64,000 nucleotides of DNA from NCBI GenBank assembly GCA_902464015.1, contig CABQHM010000004.1:21301-85300 (forward strand). Direction: 5' to 3'. Both the position numbers and the translations under genes were made by a program. This DNA comes from an uncultured Coriobacteriales bacterium. GTDB taxonomy: Bacteria; Actinomycetota; Coriobacteriia; Coriobacteriales; UMGS124. Numbering within the stretch: the stretch's first letter is position 1; every line of letters starts with the position of its first letter. Under the pieces are notes generated by a model that ran no database searches, was not told the DNA's origin, and saw only the letters and a program-made list of their open reading frames with translations. This document shows positions 1 through 8,776 of the stretch, piece by piece.

Positions 1-20
1 GTCCCCCCTGGCAGCACATT

Positions 21-1283
21 CTAGGAAGCGCGGAATACAAGCTCAAAGTCCTGCTGGCCGGGCTCTCCATCGGCAGACTCGACGTAGGTGTGGCCGCGCA
101 GGGTGATGAACTCGATTGCATCGACGTCTACCAGGCGGTTAAAGAGGTGTGCGGCACCCAGCTTTTCCGCCTCGTCGCTATACGCATAGTCCACCAGGCT
201 GTTTGAAACCGGCTCATCACCTCCCCAGCGGTACACCACATATTCCGCGCCGCCCGTGTAACGAATCACGGCTTCGTTTGCCGAACTATCGGAGTTGGCG
301 AGGAACTGCGTTAGCGCGATTGGGGACACCTCGACAGTCGAGCCGTCATCAGCCCGGAACTCCTTGGTGGTCAGCGTGGCCTGCGGTTTATAGACGGACG
401 CGCCATCGGCATCCTGCGCTGCCACATCGGACGTCCCGCCTGGCTCACGGTCCACCAACACCCACTCAAGTCCACCGTCGATCCTGCCGGTAAACGGACC
501 AAAGTACGCGACACCTACAAGCTTGGTATCTGTACTGGCCTCGGCATCCAGTATTACACGCTCATCCCAAAATGGAACTGCACTATCAACAGAATCGATA
601 GCGAAGGCGACAGGAGCGTCGTTCGACAGATACACCTCACCGTAGCTCGCGTCGGACGTGTCCACGCCATCGGGATTCTCGATTGTGATAGTCGCCACGC
701 CGTTTCCGTTCTCATCCATTACGCATTGGCCCACCGTGAGCGTGTAGCCGTGCAGCTCGCACGTGCGGTTTACGTCGAACACGTAGCCATCGAACAGGCG
801 CTGGGCCACCTGCTCATCGACGTCCTCCCAGGTGCGCGAGGGCGCCGTCCACGACACGGGCTCACCCGTCACCGGGCTGATGTGGTCCTCCTCCACAACC
901 GTGTGCGCCTCGACGTCTTGCTGGCCCTTGGTGCCAAACGCCGACTGGAAGAAATTGCTGCTCACAGCCGCATATGCCCCCGAGGCGACGAGCGCCGTGA
1001 CCGCAGCCGTCGCCACCGCCGCCCGCACGGTGAACCTCTTGCCGGGCTGCCTGGCGCCCGCCCGCTGGGCATGGCCGGCGGAGCTCGCCGTCGCCGCGTT
1101 GCCTCGGGCCTGTGCCCTCTGTTCGGAATCAATCTTCTCGGTCATCGCCATAATCCTCTCAACCGTCTCGTCGGAGGCGTCCACGGCCGAAAACGCTCGG
1201 CGGAACCTCTCGGTGTCGAGCTCCTCCTGCCTGGCGCTTTGCCCGAAGCGCTCGGAGACTCCCCCTTTGCCTGCGCGCGTCAT
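21..1283 (-). CDS. membrane anti-sigma-factor-like protein
   Basis: A 420-residue protein with a cytoplasmic N-terminus of about 80 residues, one hydrophobic segment at about residues 85-107 and a long extracytoplasmic domain without a recognised fold. The start codon lies six bases after a GAGGAGGG ribosome-binding site and overlaps the stop of the upstream ECF sigma factor by 4 bases (ATGA), so the two are translationally coupled. A single-pass membrane protein encoded directly behind an ECF sigma factor is most simply its anti-sigma factor or co-sensor. No zinc-binding ZAS motif (HxxxCxxC) is visible in the N-terminal part, so sequestration, if it occurs, uses another fold. Function is inferred from architecture and neighbourhood only. 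Confidence 0.75.
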   Translation of the reverse strand: MTRAGKGGVSERFGQSARQEELDTERFRRAFSAVDASDETVERIMAMTEKIDSEQRAQARGNAATASSAGHAQRAGARQPGKRFTVRAAVATAAVTALVASGAYAAVSSNFFQSAFGTKGQQDVEAHTVVEEDHISPVTGEPVSWTAPSRTWEDVDEQVAQRLFDGYVFDVNRTCELHGYTLTVGQCVMDENGNGVATITIENPDGVDTSDASYGEVYLSNDAPVAFAIDSVDSAVPFWDERVILDAEASTDTKLVGVAYFGPFTGRIDGGLEWVLVDREPGGTSDVAAQDADGASVYKPQATLTTKEFRADDGSTVEVSPIALTQFLANSDSSANEAVIRYTGGAEYVVYRWGGDEPVSNSLVDYAYSDEAEKLGAAHLFNRLVDVDAIEFITLRGHTYVESADGEPGQQDFELVFRAS

Positions 1284-1759
1284 CGTGCACCCTCCTCAGT
1301 CAATATGTCCTTGAGCCTCGCCCGTCCCCTGGCCAGCCGTGTGCGCACCGTAGCCGAGGGCACCCCAAGCAGCCCGGCAATGTCACCGGTTGCATAGCCT
1401 TCAAAGTAGCGCAGATAGAGCACCGTGCGATACCTCTTGGGCAGCGCCATCACCTGCCGTATGAGCTCGGCGTCCTGCGGGGCTGGCACTGAGAGCGTCT
1501 CGAGGTAGTCGTCGATGTTCTCGGGCCTGCGGCGCAGCAGTCGCCACAGCGCTGTGCACTCGTTGACCGTCACGCGCAGCAGCCAGTTCCTCGCGTGGTC
1601 GTCGCTCTCAAACGCGCCGTCATAACGGTACAGCTTGAGGAACACCTCCTGCACCACGTCGTCGGCGTCGGCCTTGTTGCGCAGGTAGCCCAGCGCCAGC
1701 CGAAACACGCTTCCTTTGTACATGCTCACCAACCTCGTGAACTGCTCCTTGTCTCGCAC
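1280..1759 (-). CDS. ECF-type RNA polymerase sigma factor
   Basis: A short sigma-70 family protein of about 159 residues. Region 2 is visible as DADDVVQEVFLKLYRY and region 4 as an HTH containing YFEGYATGDIAGLLGVPSA followed by TVRTRLARGRARLK. Length and the lack of regions 1 and 3 fit the extracytoplasmic-function group. A GTG start at 1759 is preferred because AGGAAGGA lies about 8 bases upstream; an ATG at 1786 would add nine residues but has no good ribosome-binding site. The stop overlaps the start of the anti-sigma-like gene. A candidate promoter and a 14-bp palindrome lie just upstream, so autoregulation is plausible. Confidence 0.88.
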   Translation of the reverse strand: MRDKEQFTRLVSMYKGSVFRLALGYLRNKADADDVVQEVFLKLYRYDGAFESDDHARNWLLRVTVNECTALWRLLRRRPENIDDYLETLSVPAPQDAELIRQVMALPKRYRTVLYLRYFEGYATGDIAGLLGVPSATVRTRLARGRARLKDILTEEGAR

Positions 1760-1833
1760 AGACAAAGTCCTTCCTCGATAAGGCATAGGTGTCGCCGCGC
1801 CGCAGGCTCACGGAGCGGGCGTGCCGCACATGT

Positions 1834-1883
1834 GAAGGGCGCCCTTCGCCGATATATATGAAATCCACCCCCGAATTGTTTCA
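1834..1883 (-). promoter_or_regulatory. candidate promoter and palindrome upstream of the ECF sigma gene
   Basis: Reading the minus strand, TGAAAC (1878-1883) is followed after about 17 bases by the AT-rich box CATATATATC (around 1851-1860). Between this and the sigma start lies the perfect 14-bp palindrome GAAGGGCGCCCTTC (1834-1847). The -35-like TGAAAC is compatible with an ECF-type promoter. The assignment rests on pattern and position only. Confidence 0.35.
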
Positions 1884-2163
1884 CCCGGGCGAGAAATTTT
1901 TTTGATACCCACAGAAACTGATAGAGGGGGCAGGGGGTGGTTCTGCACGTGGGGAGCCACCTACAAGGGGCGGTTTTGCCGAAAAGCCATGTGCGCAAAA
2001 GGGGTGGTTGCAATGGAAATGCCTGGTAGAGTGAATGTTGGGGGGTGGGCACAAATGTGCCGTCACTCTCGCGCTGTTGTTGTCACTGTATCATCGCAGG
2101 CGCGTTGCTGCTGTCTTCCCGCCGCGATCGTCCCGTCGCCGCTGCGCTTCGCGCGACAGCAAA

Positions 2164-2197
2164 GGGGCGCAAACGAATTCCCTTTCGCTTGCGCCCC
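2164..2197 (-). terminator. terminator of the first flavoprotein gene
   Basis: GGGGCGCAA (2164-2172) pairs perfectly with TTGCGCCCC (2189-2197). On the minus strand the stem is followed by TTTG, and it sits 28 bases past the stop of the flavoprotein gene. The remaining 1760-2163 stretch holds G-rich sequence without a credible gene. Confidence 0.6.
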
Positions 2198-2224
2198 CCG
2201 CGCGCCCCTCGGTTGCTGAGTTGC

Positions 2225-3877
2225 TTATTCGGCGCGAACGCCCATCATGGCCTCGGCTGCCAGCCAAGCTGTGGCGGCGGCGTAGCAGCAGTCGCCGTTT
2301 GCCCCCGTGCCCGGGTGGCCTGCCGTGCATCCGCTTGCGTACAGACCGGGGATTGCGTCGCCATCGGCATCGAGCACCTCGCCCGACTCGCCAACGGCCA
2401 AACCGGCGTGCGTGGCAAACACAAGCGAACCGAGCGCCATGCCGTAAAACGGCGGTTGCGCAATCGGATACAGGAACTCATCGGGCATCTTGCCTTCAGG
2501 GTCAGTCCCCTGCTCGCACAGCGCATTCCACTCATCGACAGCACGCGTCACCTTGGCGGAATCAAGTCCCAGCTTTTCGGCAAGTTCCTCCACCGTGTCC
2601 GCGCTGGCAATCAACCCGCTGGCAATCGCCTCGCGCACGCCCTCATACCAGCGCGGATTGGCAAGAGCCTCGGGCACGCGGCCCTCATCGGGCATCGTGT
2701 CGGCGTCGATGAGACGACGGCACATCCCCTGCTGAAACGTCGGGCCGTACTCCTCAAACTTGTCATCGAAAAAAACGAAGCCCTCGTGTCCAGGAAACGA
2801 ATCGAGTTGGGCGGCAGCCTTCGTGTATGCCGAGGAACCGCCGCCGGAAATATACGGATAGCGCTCGCCATGACGCGTAATGCCAAGCCAAGGCTGGCGG
2901 GCGATCTGCACGGCGGAATTGTAGAGGTAGACATTCCAGTCGGGGTACTCAATACCGCCGTCGAACTCCATGAACTGGTCGAAGCCATCCATGACACCGC
3001 CGGCGCCGAGCCCCATGCGAATGCCTTCACCCGTGTCATGTACGCCGCAACAGCTAATTTTGCAGCACTCATAGGCCGTGGGCACATACGTTTGCAGCAT
3101 GGTGCGATTCGCACCCATGCCGCCCGTCGCAAGCAAGACGCCCTTCTTCGCGCGGATATAGACTTGCTCGTCGTCGGCGTTCATAATCCTGACGCCGGTA
3201 ACGGCGCCGTCCTCCACGACCAATCCCTCAAGCGCCGTCTGAAGACGCAGGTCGCCGCCGTCTTCCTGGAAACGCTCGGCGAGGAAGTCGTAGATGTACT
3301 TGACGGCACGGGCCGTCATGCCGCCCTCCTCGGAGCCCGCCGGAACGAGGCCCACGGGTCCAGGGCCGCCCGTAACCGTAGTGGGCTGCCAGGCAAAGCC
3401 CTCGTCCGCCATCCAATTGACCATGGCAAGGGCCGAGGCGACAGTGCCGCGCGTATAGGCCGCATATCGGGCGCCGAACGGATTTGCCTCCAGCGCAGGC
3501 TCAAGCAGCATGTCGGTCACATCGGGCATGCCCAGGGCAATCTGCGGCTGAGAGCCGCTGACCACCCAGACGCTTGCCTCCTTGCTCGCGCCGCCGATAT
3601 CGGGCATCTTATCTACCAGCAAGACGCTTGCACCCAGCTCGGCGGCACGCACCGCTCCCACCAGACCGCCGCCGGTGCCAACCACGACGACATCGAACTC
3701 TTCGTCCCATGCCTGAGGAGCCTCGAGCGGCTCAATCGGGGAAATATCGCCGGCATCTTCTTCGGCCAGCTCGGCGGCCGAGGCGGAGCTTTGGCCAAAA
3801 GCGACCTGAGCAAGAGAAGCGGCCCCTGCCGTGCCAGACAAGACCGCGAACGCCCTGCGTGTCATCGTTGCATCCAT
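2225..3877 (-). CDS. Tat-exported FAD-dependent fumarate-reductase-like flavoprotein
   Basis: A 550-residue protein of the FAD_binding_2 (fumarate reductase/succinate dehydrogenase flavoprotein) family. The N-terminus has a twin-arginine signal (MTRRAFAV, then a hydrophobic stretch to about residue 30) and a dinucleotide-binding loop VVVVGTGGGLVGA at about residue 60. The C-terminal FAD loop reads IPGLYASGCTAG. The fumarate reductase His/Arg substrate residues are not present at the expected places: the loop after IPGLYASG reads HPGTGANGDCC instead of HGxNRxGGNA. An enzyme reducing some other extracytoplasmic acceptor is likely. The start is preceded by AAGGGG with good spacing. It is divergent from a LysR gene, its probable regulator. 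No FMN-binding domain and no local electron donor are encoded. Confidence 0.85.
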   Translation of the reverse strand: MDATMTRRAFAVLSGTAGAASLAQVAFGQSSASAAELAEEDAGDISPIEPLEAPQAWDEEFDVVVVGTGGGLVGAVRAAELGASVLLVDKMPDIGGASKEASVWVVSGSQPQIALGMPDVTDMLLEPALEANPFGARYAAYTRGTVASALAMVNWMADEGFAWQPTTVTGGPGPVGLVPAGSEEGGMTARAVKYIYDFLAERFQEDGGDLRLQTALEGLVVEDGAVTGVRIMNADDEQVYIRAKKGVLLATGGMGANRTMLQTYVPTAYECCKISCCGVHDTGEGIRMGLGAGGVMDGFDQFMEFDGGIEYPDWNVYLYNSAVQIARQPWLGITRHGERYPYISGGGSSAYTKAAAQLDSFPGHEGFVFFDDKFEEYGPTFQQGMCRRLIDADTMPDEGRVPEALANPRWYEGVREAIASGLIASADTVEELAEKLGLDSAKVTRAVDEWNALCEQGTDPEGKMPDEFLYPIAQPPFYGMALGSLVFATHAGLAVGESGEVLDADGDAIPGLYASGCTAGHPGTGANGDCCYAAATAWLAAEAMMGVRAE

Positions 3878-4001
3878 AGCAAACCCCTTATTGCAATTGT
3901 GAATGACTGTTCCGACTCAACGGTGCGGCCGCTCCGCCTTGAGCCTATTGTAGGAGCAGGGGCATTCACCAAGTTCGCCCTTCTTGTATGGGGCTCAGTA
4001 C

Positions 4002-4031
4002 AGTATGTATACTTGCTATTCAAATATGAAT
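4002..4031. promoter_or_regulatory. candidate LysR operator between divergent flavoprotein and LysR genes
   Basis: Two short dyads lie 20-50 bases before the LysR start: AGTATGTATACT (4002-4013, arms AGTAT/ATACT) and ATTCAAATATGAAT (4018-4031, arms ATTCA/TGAAT). The second fits the T-N11-A spacing usual for LysR boxes. Position suits autoregulation and control of the divergent flavoprotein. Confidence 0.4.
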
Positions 4032-4050
4032 GGCCTAGCCGGGAGGCACC

Positions 4051-4986
4051 ATGCTGTACGACTACCTCAACGAGTTCACCGCCATAGCTCGCACCGGAAG
4101 CCTTTCGAAAGCATCCCGCGAGCTCGGCGTGTCCCAACCAGCCCTCGGCCGTCACCTCTCCGCCCTTGAAACGCAACTGGGAGCCGCGCTTGTCACGCGC
4201 ACGGCGCAGGGCATTACGCCCACTGCAGAAGGACGTTACCTGCTAGGCATGGCACTTGACATCTGCAGCATCGGCGAGGAAATCGAGCGACATTTCGCAA
4301 GCTTGCGATGCGGCAACGAGCAACGCCAGCTATACATCAGCGGCTTTGCCCTGCTCGGGCCCGTCCTCGAAGCCGTGAGGCAGGCTTGCGCCGATGTGGC
4401 AAAAGCGGGCCGCCCCGTGGGGATGCCGCTCTATCGCGCGGACAACTGCTCGGGCAACCTCGCACAGGCCCTCACCGGCGCACAGACCGATATCGTGATT
4501 ACCATGGGGGCCGGCTTACATCGCGAACCCTTGCTCGAGCAGCTCTTTTGCCGCAAACTTTTCGATGCTCCGTGCGTTGCTGCGGTGGAGCCCGATAGCC
4601 ATCTCGCCCACCATAGCAGTATCACCCTGGACGACCTGCGCTCCGTTCGCATCGCACGGCCTTCCGGCGAGCTTGAAGGCTCAGACCTGCGATGGGAGGA
4701 ACTCCGCAGCCGCTGCCTCGAACGCGGCTTTTCGCCCCTGTCCTACACGACAAGCTTCGATGCGCGCCCATACAACGGTTGGAACCTGCCAGGCTGCGTC
4801 GTCTTGTTTATGGCCGAACAAATTGACGACGAGGCAGCAAGGCGCATCGGCAAGGTTATTTTGCCACTCGATGACTTTGCGTATGAAATGTACGCCGCCT
4901 GTCGTCGGGACGATGAGCTGGCGCGCACTGTGATTGACGGCGCAGCACGACATCTAAGCGAGCGAGAGAAGCCCGGCGAGGCGTAG
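4051..4986 (+). CDS. LysR-family transcriptional regulator
   Basis: A 311-residue protein of standard LysR length. The N-terminal winged HTH is clear (TGSLSKASRELGVSQPALGR, then HLSALETQLGAALVTRT), followed by a co-inducer-binding domain to the C-terminus. The ATG is preceded by GGGAGG. It is divergent from the Tat flavoprotein at 2225-3877 with about 170 bases between them, a classic LysR arrangement; it probably activates that gene in response to the substrate of the reductase. It is the only LysR regulator in the window, where membrane LuxR-type regulators otherwise dominate. Confidence 0.9.
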   Translation: MLYDYLNEFTAIARTGSLSKASRELGVSQPALGRHLSALETQLGAALVTRTAQGITPTAEGRYLLGMALDICSIGEEIERHFASLRCGNEQRQLYISGFALLGPVLEAVRQACADVAKAGRPVGMPLYRADNCSGNLAQALTGAQTDIVITMGAGLHREPLLEQLFCRKLFDAPCVAAVEPDSHLAHHSSITLDDLRSVRIARPSGELEGSDLRWEELRSRCLERGFSPLSYTTSFDARPYNGWNLPGCVVLFMAEQIDDEAARRIGKVILPLDDFAYEMYAACRRDDELARTVIDGAARHLSEREKPGEA

Positions 4987-5197
4987 GGGCAGCGGGTCCC
5001 GGACGAGCGCGGCAACACCCACGCGAGACGCCCCAGGTATTCGGGCCCAAACGTCCGTTCATCGGCTTGCCCCAGTGCTATACCCCGCTCGCCGGAGATG
5101 AAAGCGCGGCCCCGTCGGATTCGTGTTGGCCACCGAGCGGAAACGCCATCGCCCGCCGGCATTCATGCAGCGGGTCGGTGGGGAACCGCGCTCCGGT

Positions 5198-5977
5198 TTA
5201 CTTGTGCGTGTACTGGCCGTGGCGCTTGGTGCTGGAGCTGCGCTGGATGGCAAACTTGGGGCAACGATGCAGGCAGCGCAGGCACATGGCGCAGCGGTCC
5301 TGCACCCACACAGGACGGCCGTCGCGCATCTCAATGGCGCCGATCGGGCAGCTTTTCGCGCACAAGCCGCAGCCGGTGCAAGTGTCCTCAACCGCAAACT
5401 TGCTGGTCAGGCGCATGCTGTTGTCGTAGATTGCCTTGCCGATGGAGCCCGTGAAACCCGGCATGTTGAACTGGAGATGTCGCCCGCGGACGCGCTCGTC
5501 CAGCATGGCGCGCACGTCTTTGATGCGCTTGTCTGCCCGGGCGTTGTGGGCCGCGACCTTCTCCTTGTCGGACAGGTCGAATATCGGCGTCCAGGTGTCG
5601 GGCATGCTCACACCGAAAGCCGCATCGAGAAGCAGACCCTTCTCGCACAGGATCGCATCGGCATGCGCCACCATCCCGCCCGGCGTGATTCCGAACGTGG
5701 CAATGAGAAACACGTAGGGCTTGTCCGCAGCAGACCCCGCCGCCGATTCGGACCCCGACGCGAACGAAAACTCTGCGCGCTCAAGGAACTCGCGCACCAG
5801 GCTGGGCAGCGTCCAGCAGTACGTGGGCGAGAGAATTCCCAGGCGGCCGTCATCAACATGCCAGCTCAACTCCCCCGTGCGCAGAGCATCCTCCATGGAG
5901 ACCAGGCGTTCGCCCTCATGCGCGATGCCACGTGCCACGTGCAGGGTATTTCCCGTTGCAGAGAAGCAAAAGAGCAT
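5198..5977 (-). CDS. EFR1-type flavodoxin/ferredoxin fusion protein
   Basis: A 259-residue protein starting with a flavodoxin-like phosphate-binding loop (CFSATGNT, residues 4-11), a flavodoxin-like domain to about residue 180, and a C-terminal 2[4Fe-4S] ferredoxin domain with CTGCGLCAKSCP and CAMCLRCLHRCP. This is the architecture of EFR1-family ferrodoxins, small electron carriers combining FMN and iron-sulfur centres. The gene starts 25 bases after the stop of the radical-SAM gene on the same strand, so the two form an operon. Its most likely job is to supply low-potential electrons to the radical-SAM enzyme. Confidence 0.85.
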   Translation of the reverse strand: MLFCFSATGNTLHVARGIAHEGERLVSMEDALRTGELSWHVDDGRLGILSPTYCWTLPSLVREFLERAEFSFASGSESAAGSAADKPYVFLIATFGITPGGMVAHADAILCEKGLLLDAAFGVSMPDTWTPIFDLSDKEKVAAHNARADKRIKDVRAMLDERVRGRHLQFNMPGFTGSIGKAIYDNSMRLTSKFAVEDTCTGCGLCAKSCPIGAIEMRDGRPVWVQDRCAMCLRCLHRCPKFAIQRSSSTKRHGQYTHK

Positions 5978-6002
5978 GGTGTCCTCCTACGTCCGCATCC
6001 CC

Positions 6003-6932
6003 TCAGCCCCAGCAAGCGCCCTCGACCTTCTGGAAGCTGCGCTCGACGGAGATGCTCCCCTCGCCTGCCGCTTTCGCCACAAGACGCTCGTCGCGACCCC
6101 AACCGGCGGCTGCGCGCACATGCACGTCGCGCAAAACCAGGCGCGCCATGGCGAGCAGCGCCCGGGCTTCGTCGAGGTCGCACTCGGGATGGTCGTTCAT
6201 CTCAATGCCGGGCGCATGGCGAAACTTAGAGATATAGAGTACCTCAAGACCGACGAGGCCGCGAACGTCAAAGAGAGACTTGGCGTAATCCTCCCAGCGC
6301 GTCTCGTGCGGGCCCAGTCCCGCCATAAGACCGGTGCCCACACCGATGCCATGACGGGCGATACGCTCGGCAAACTTCAGCTTCTCATCGAGGTTATCGC
6401 CTGGCTTGACCTGCTTGAATACCTCGGGATTTGTTGTCTCGAACACCGAGAACACGCGCAGCACGCCCAAGCGCGCCAGTTCCTCGAGACCCTTGTCGTC
6501 AAACGACGGCCCGCAGTTCACAACGATGCGCATGTCATCGAAGCCGGCCTCACGAATGGCGCGTACGATGGGGAGCACGCGGCCCTCGCCCGAGCTCGCG
6601 CTGCAGCCGCCGCTCAGGTGGAACTGCCTGATGTCGCTCTCGTCGTGAAGCTGGCGCACGAAGCCCACGGCCTCATCAGGCGTCATGGGCTCGCTGTGAC
6701 CATCGTGCCAGTAGGGGCAATAGAGGCACAGTGGGCGCAGATGACACGGGGTCACGCTGTTGAAGGCAGCCTCGCGCTCGTCCCTGCCCGCCATAAGGCG
6801 GTCGCGCACCGATGCCGCCACGCCACACAGGGCGTCGAGCGCGGCCCGGTCCCTCTCGCATGCGGAAAACAGCGTCAAGGCCTCGTCTTTTGTCGGCGGC
6901 CTATCCTCAAGCTCACGAATCAAGGCAAGCAT
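6003..6932 (-). CDS. radical SAM protein with CX5CX2C cluster motif (HmdB/BioB-like)
   Basis: A 309-residue protein. Cys63, Cys69 and Cys72 (CHLRPLCLYC) form CX5CX2C rather than the usual CX3CX2C; the residues after it (PYW) and the later LSGGCS segment resemble the BioB/HydE/HmdB branch of radical SAM enzymes. CX5CX2C is the known signature of HmdB, the archaeal enzyme linked to the [Fe]-hydrogenase guanylylpyridinol cofactor. An ATG at 6932 preceded by AAGGGGGA is preferred over a TTG 33 bases upstream. The next gene encodes a flavodoxin/ferredoxin, a plausible electron donor. No hmd or hcg genes are seen here, so the substrate is unknown; the HmdB link is inferred from the motif alone. Confidence 0.8.
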   Translation of the reverse strand: MLALIRELEDRPPTKDEALTLFSACERDRAALDALCGVAASVRDRLMAGRDEREAAFNSVTPCHLRPLCLYCPYWHDGHSEPMTPDEAVGFVRQLHDESDIRQFHLSGGCSASSGEGRVLPIVRAIREAGFDDMRIVVNCGPSFDDKGLEELARLGVLRVFSVFETTNPEVFKQVKPGDNLDEKLKFAERIARHGIGVGTGLMAGLGPHETRWEDYAKSLFDVRGLVGLEVLYISKFRHAPGIEMNDHPECDLDEARALLAMARLVLRDVHVRAAAGWGRDERLVAKAAGEGSISVERSFQKVEGACWG

Positions 6933-7543
6933 GTGTCCCCCTTCGATCCCCGGTAAAGATAGCAAGCAACGCGCGGACGCATCCCGCTGAGGAGGCAGCT
7001 CCTCTCATCCCCGCCGTATATCACGTGGAAGACAGGCATGCAGACGGCATCGCGCGGTGCCATGCCGCGCATGCCTTGCCCCCCTACGACATGGCGCACG
7101 TGTGTCACCATGGCATATCCCGAGCCGATACGCGGTTGCATATGCAACAATCTGATGTTGGGCGACTGCAGCCCGGAGACCAAACTGACAGCATGTCAAC
7201 CAGGGAAAAGCCCACCGGCCCAGAGATGGCACGCCAGCCGGAAAAGCAGCGTGTCACCCAATGGAGTGGGATATCGCCCTGGAAACGAGGCACCGCCCAG
7301 AAGGCGTCCAGAAAAAACGATGAGCGAGCAGGTCTCTCGACATGTCTCCATTGCAACAGAGCAGGTAGAAAACACACTTGATGATGCACCGCACTCGATC
7401 CCTGTTTACCTAGCCGCTTGGGAAGCGCTCGCCGCCGGGAAAAGCAAGTTGTCGCCGCAGGGCCAATCGCTACCTGAAAGAGCGTCTCACAGCCCTGAAA
7501 ATGATATGCTGACCCGAAAACCATCGTGCCGAGGGGACTTACC
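6933..7543. other. 611-bp divergent intergenic region without a credible gene
   Basis: Separates the radical-SAM operon (minus) from the alpha/beta hydrolase (plus). Open frames here lack ribosome-binding sites and recognisable domains. The only clear structure is the 14-bp palindrome at 7135-7148, listed separately. Confidence 0.4.
7135..7148. promoter_or_regulatory. perfect palindrome GTTGCATATGCAAC
   Basis: A perfect 14-bp palindrome in the intergenic region upstream of the radical-SAM/EFR1 operon and the hydrolase. Its half-site GTTGCA and 2-base centre recur at 20255-20272 before a LuxR gene, which suggests an operator for a related DNA-binding protein. Confidence 0.4.
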
Positions 7544-8356
7544 GTGAAGAGACGCATGTTTCGCACGCCGCAGGGAGACATTGCATACTGGGTTTCGCGC
7601 AAAGGCCGCCCGGACAGGCCATGGCTCATCTTTTTGCCTGGCCTCACGGCTGATTACCGGCTCTTCGAACCCCAGATTGCCGCGTTCGAAGGCAAGGCGA
7701 ACCTTCTTGTGTGGGATGCGCCCTCGCACGGAGCGTCGCGCCCCTTCGAGCTTACATGGACGCTCGACGACCTCGCACGCTGGCTGCATGGCATTCTGGA
7801 GCAAGAAGGAATCGAGCGCCCCATACTCGTGGGCCAGTCCATGGGAGGCTACACGGCCCAGGCGTTTCTCGACCTTTTCCCAGGTCAGGCCGCTGGTTTC
7901 ATCTCAATTGACTCGGCACCGCTCAAGCGCCGGTATTTTCACGGGTGGGAGATTTGGGCGCTGCGTCACACCCGTCTCATGTACCTGAGCATCCCTTGGA
8001 AAACGCTCGTACGCCTGGGCTCCACAGGATGCGCGACCACACCGCAGGGCCAGGCCCTCATGCGCGAGATGATGGCCGGCTACGGCAAGCGCGAGTATTG
8101 CGACCTTGCAGCGCATGGCTATCGCGCCCTGGCCGACGCGGCCGCCGAGGATCGCCCGTATGTCATCGACTGCCCGAGCCTGCTTGTTTGCGGGGAAAAG
8201 GACGCCGCAGGCTCGGCGCGCGACTACAACAAGCGCTGGGCCGCCGCCGAGAACCTCGACCTGCACTGGATTGCCGACGCCGGCCACAACTCCAACACCG
8301 ACAAACCCGACGAGGTCAACGCTCTCATCGAGGGATTTTGGGGCCGCATACGCTGA
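7544..8356 (+). CDS. alpha/beta-fold hydrolase
   Basis: A 270-residue alpha/beta hydrolase. The nucleophile elbow GQSMGG places Ser99; Asp220 (CGEKD) and His248 (DAGH) complete an expected catalytic triad, and an HG-type oxyanion region is seen as LPGL near residue 31. No signal peptide is present, so it acts in the cytoplasm. The GTG at 7544 is chosen because GAGGGG lies seven bases upstream; an upstream GTG at 7526 lacks a site. The substrate (ester, lactone or similar) cannot be told from sequence. It stands alone, with a 128-bp inverted-repeat element starting 16 bases after its stop. Confidence 0.85.
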   Translation: MKRRMFRTPQGDIAYWVSRKGRPDRPWLIFLPGLTADYRLFEPQIAAFEGKANLLVWDAPSHGASRPFELTWTLDDLARWLHGILEQEGIERPILVGQSMGGYTAQAFLDLFPGQAAGFISIDSAPLKRRYFHGWEIWALRHTRLMYLSIPWKTLVRLGSTGCATTPQGQALMREMMAGYGKREYCDLAAHGYRALADAAAEDRPYVIDCPSLLVCGEKDAAGSARDYNKRWAAAENLDLHWIADAGHNSNTDKPDEVNALIEGFWGRIR

Positions 8357-8371
8357 ATCAGGCCCAAAACT

Positions 8372-8499
8372 GGCAAAAGTCTGCGTTATAACTCCTAAGC
8401 TCTGCCGAACAGGCAATTGCCGGCCGAGAAGCACCAGGTAGATTGCCTGTGCCTTTGAACCCTATCTCCCCTCAGAGATTTATAACGCAGACTTTTGCC
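8372..8499. repeat. 128-bp inverted-repeat element with nested hairpin
   Basis: GGCAAAAGTCTGCGTTATAA (8372-8391) is repeated in perfect inverted orientation at 8480-8499. A second inverted pair, ACAGGCAAT (8409-8417) and ATTGCCTGT (8442-8450), is nested inside. The layout suits a small non-autonomous mobile element or a strong cruciform/terminator structure downstream of the hydrolase. No target-site duplication is obvious. Confidence 0.6.
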
Positions 8500-8666
8500 C
8501 GATTTCAGCAAGGGGGCACAGATGAAGGGCAAGGAGCTGCGCCGCCACGGGTGTCCTATGGCGCCACACAGCAGGTGCAGTCCACCACTTCTCGTAAGAA
8601 GAAAGAACCTGCCTACGGAACAACGAATCACACCCGTCCCTTTTCGTCATTTGCGACTCGCAACAC

Positions 8667-8746
8667 GCGAGCGACAGGTTGAGAAATCCGACGGCTTCGG
8701 GCCGATGCGGCCGGCAAAGCGTGAGATGCCTCAACCTGTCGCTCGC
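8667..8746. repeat. 80-bp hairpin element, copy 1 (after first TorD gene)
   Basis: GCGAGCGACAGGTTGA (8667-8682) pairs perfectly with 8731-8746, with an inner GGCC-rich dyad. An 80-bp homologue lies at 16089-16168 at the same position, about 30 bases past the stop of the other TorD-like gene. Both therefore mark the 3' ends of parallel molybdoenzyme modules. It lacks a clean T-run, so a simple terminator is uncertain. Confidence 0.65.
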
Positions 8747-8776
8747 AAGATGGTGTTGGGGGCGCGACGCGGGCCG

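Noticed and set aside
2045..4087. A 680-codon plus-strand frame over the first flavoprotein gene
   Set aside because: Shadow of the minus-strand flavoprotein; no ribosome-binding site or recognisable domain.
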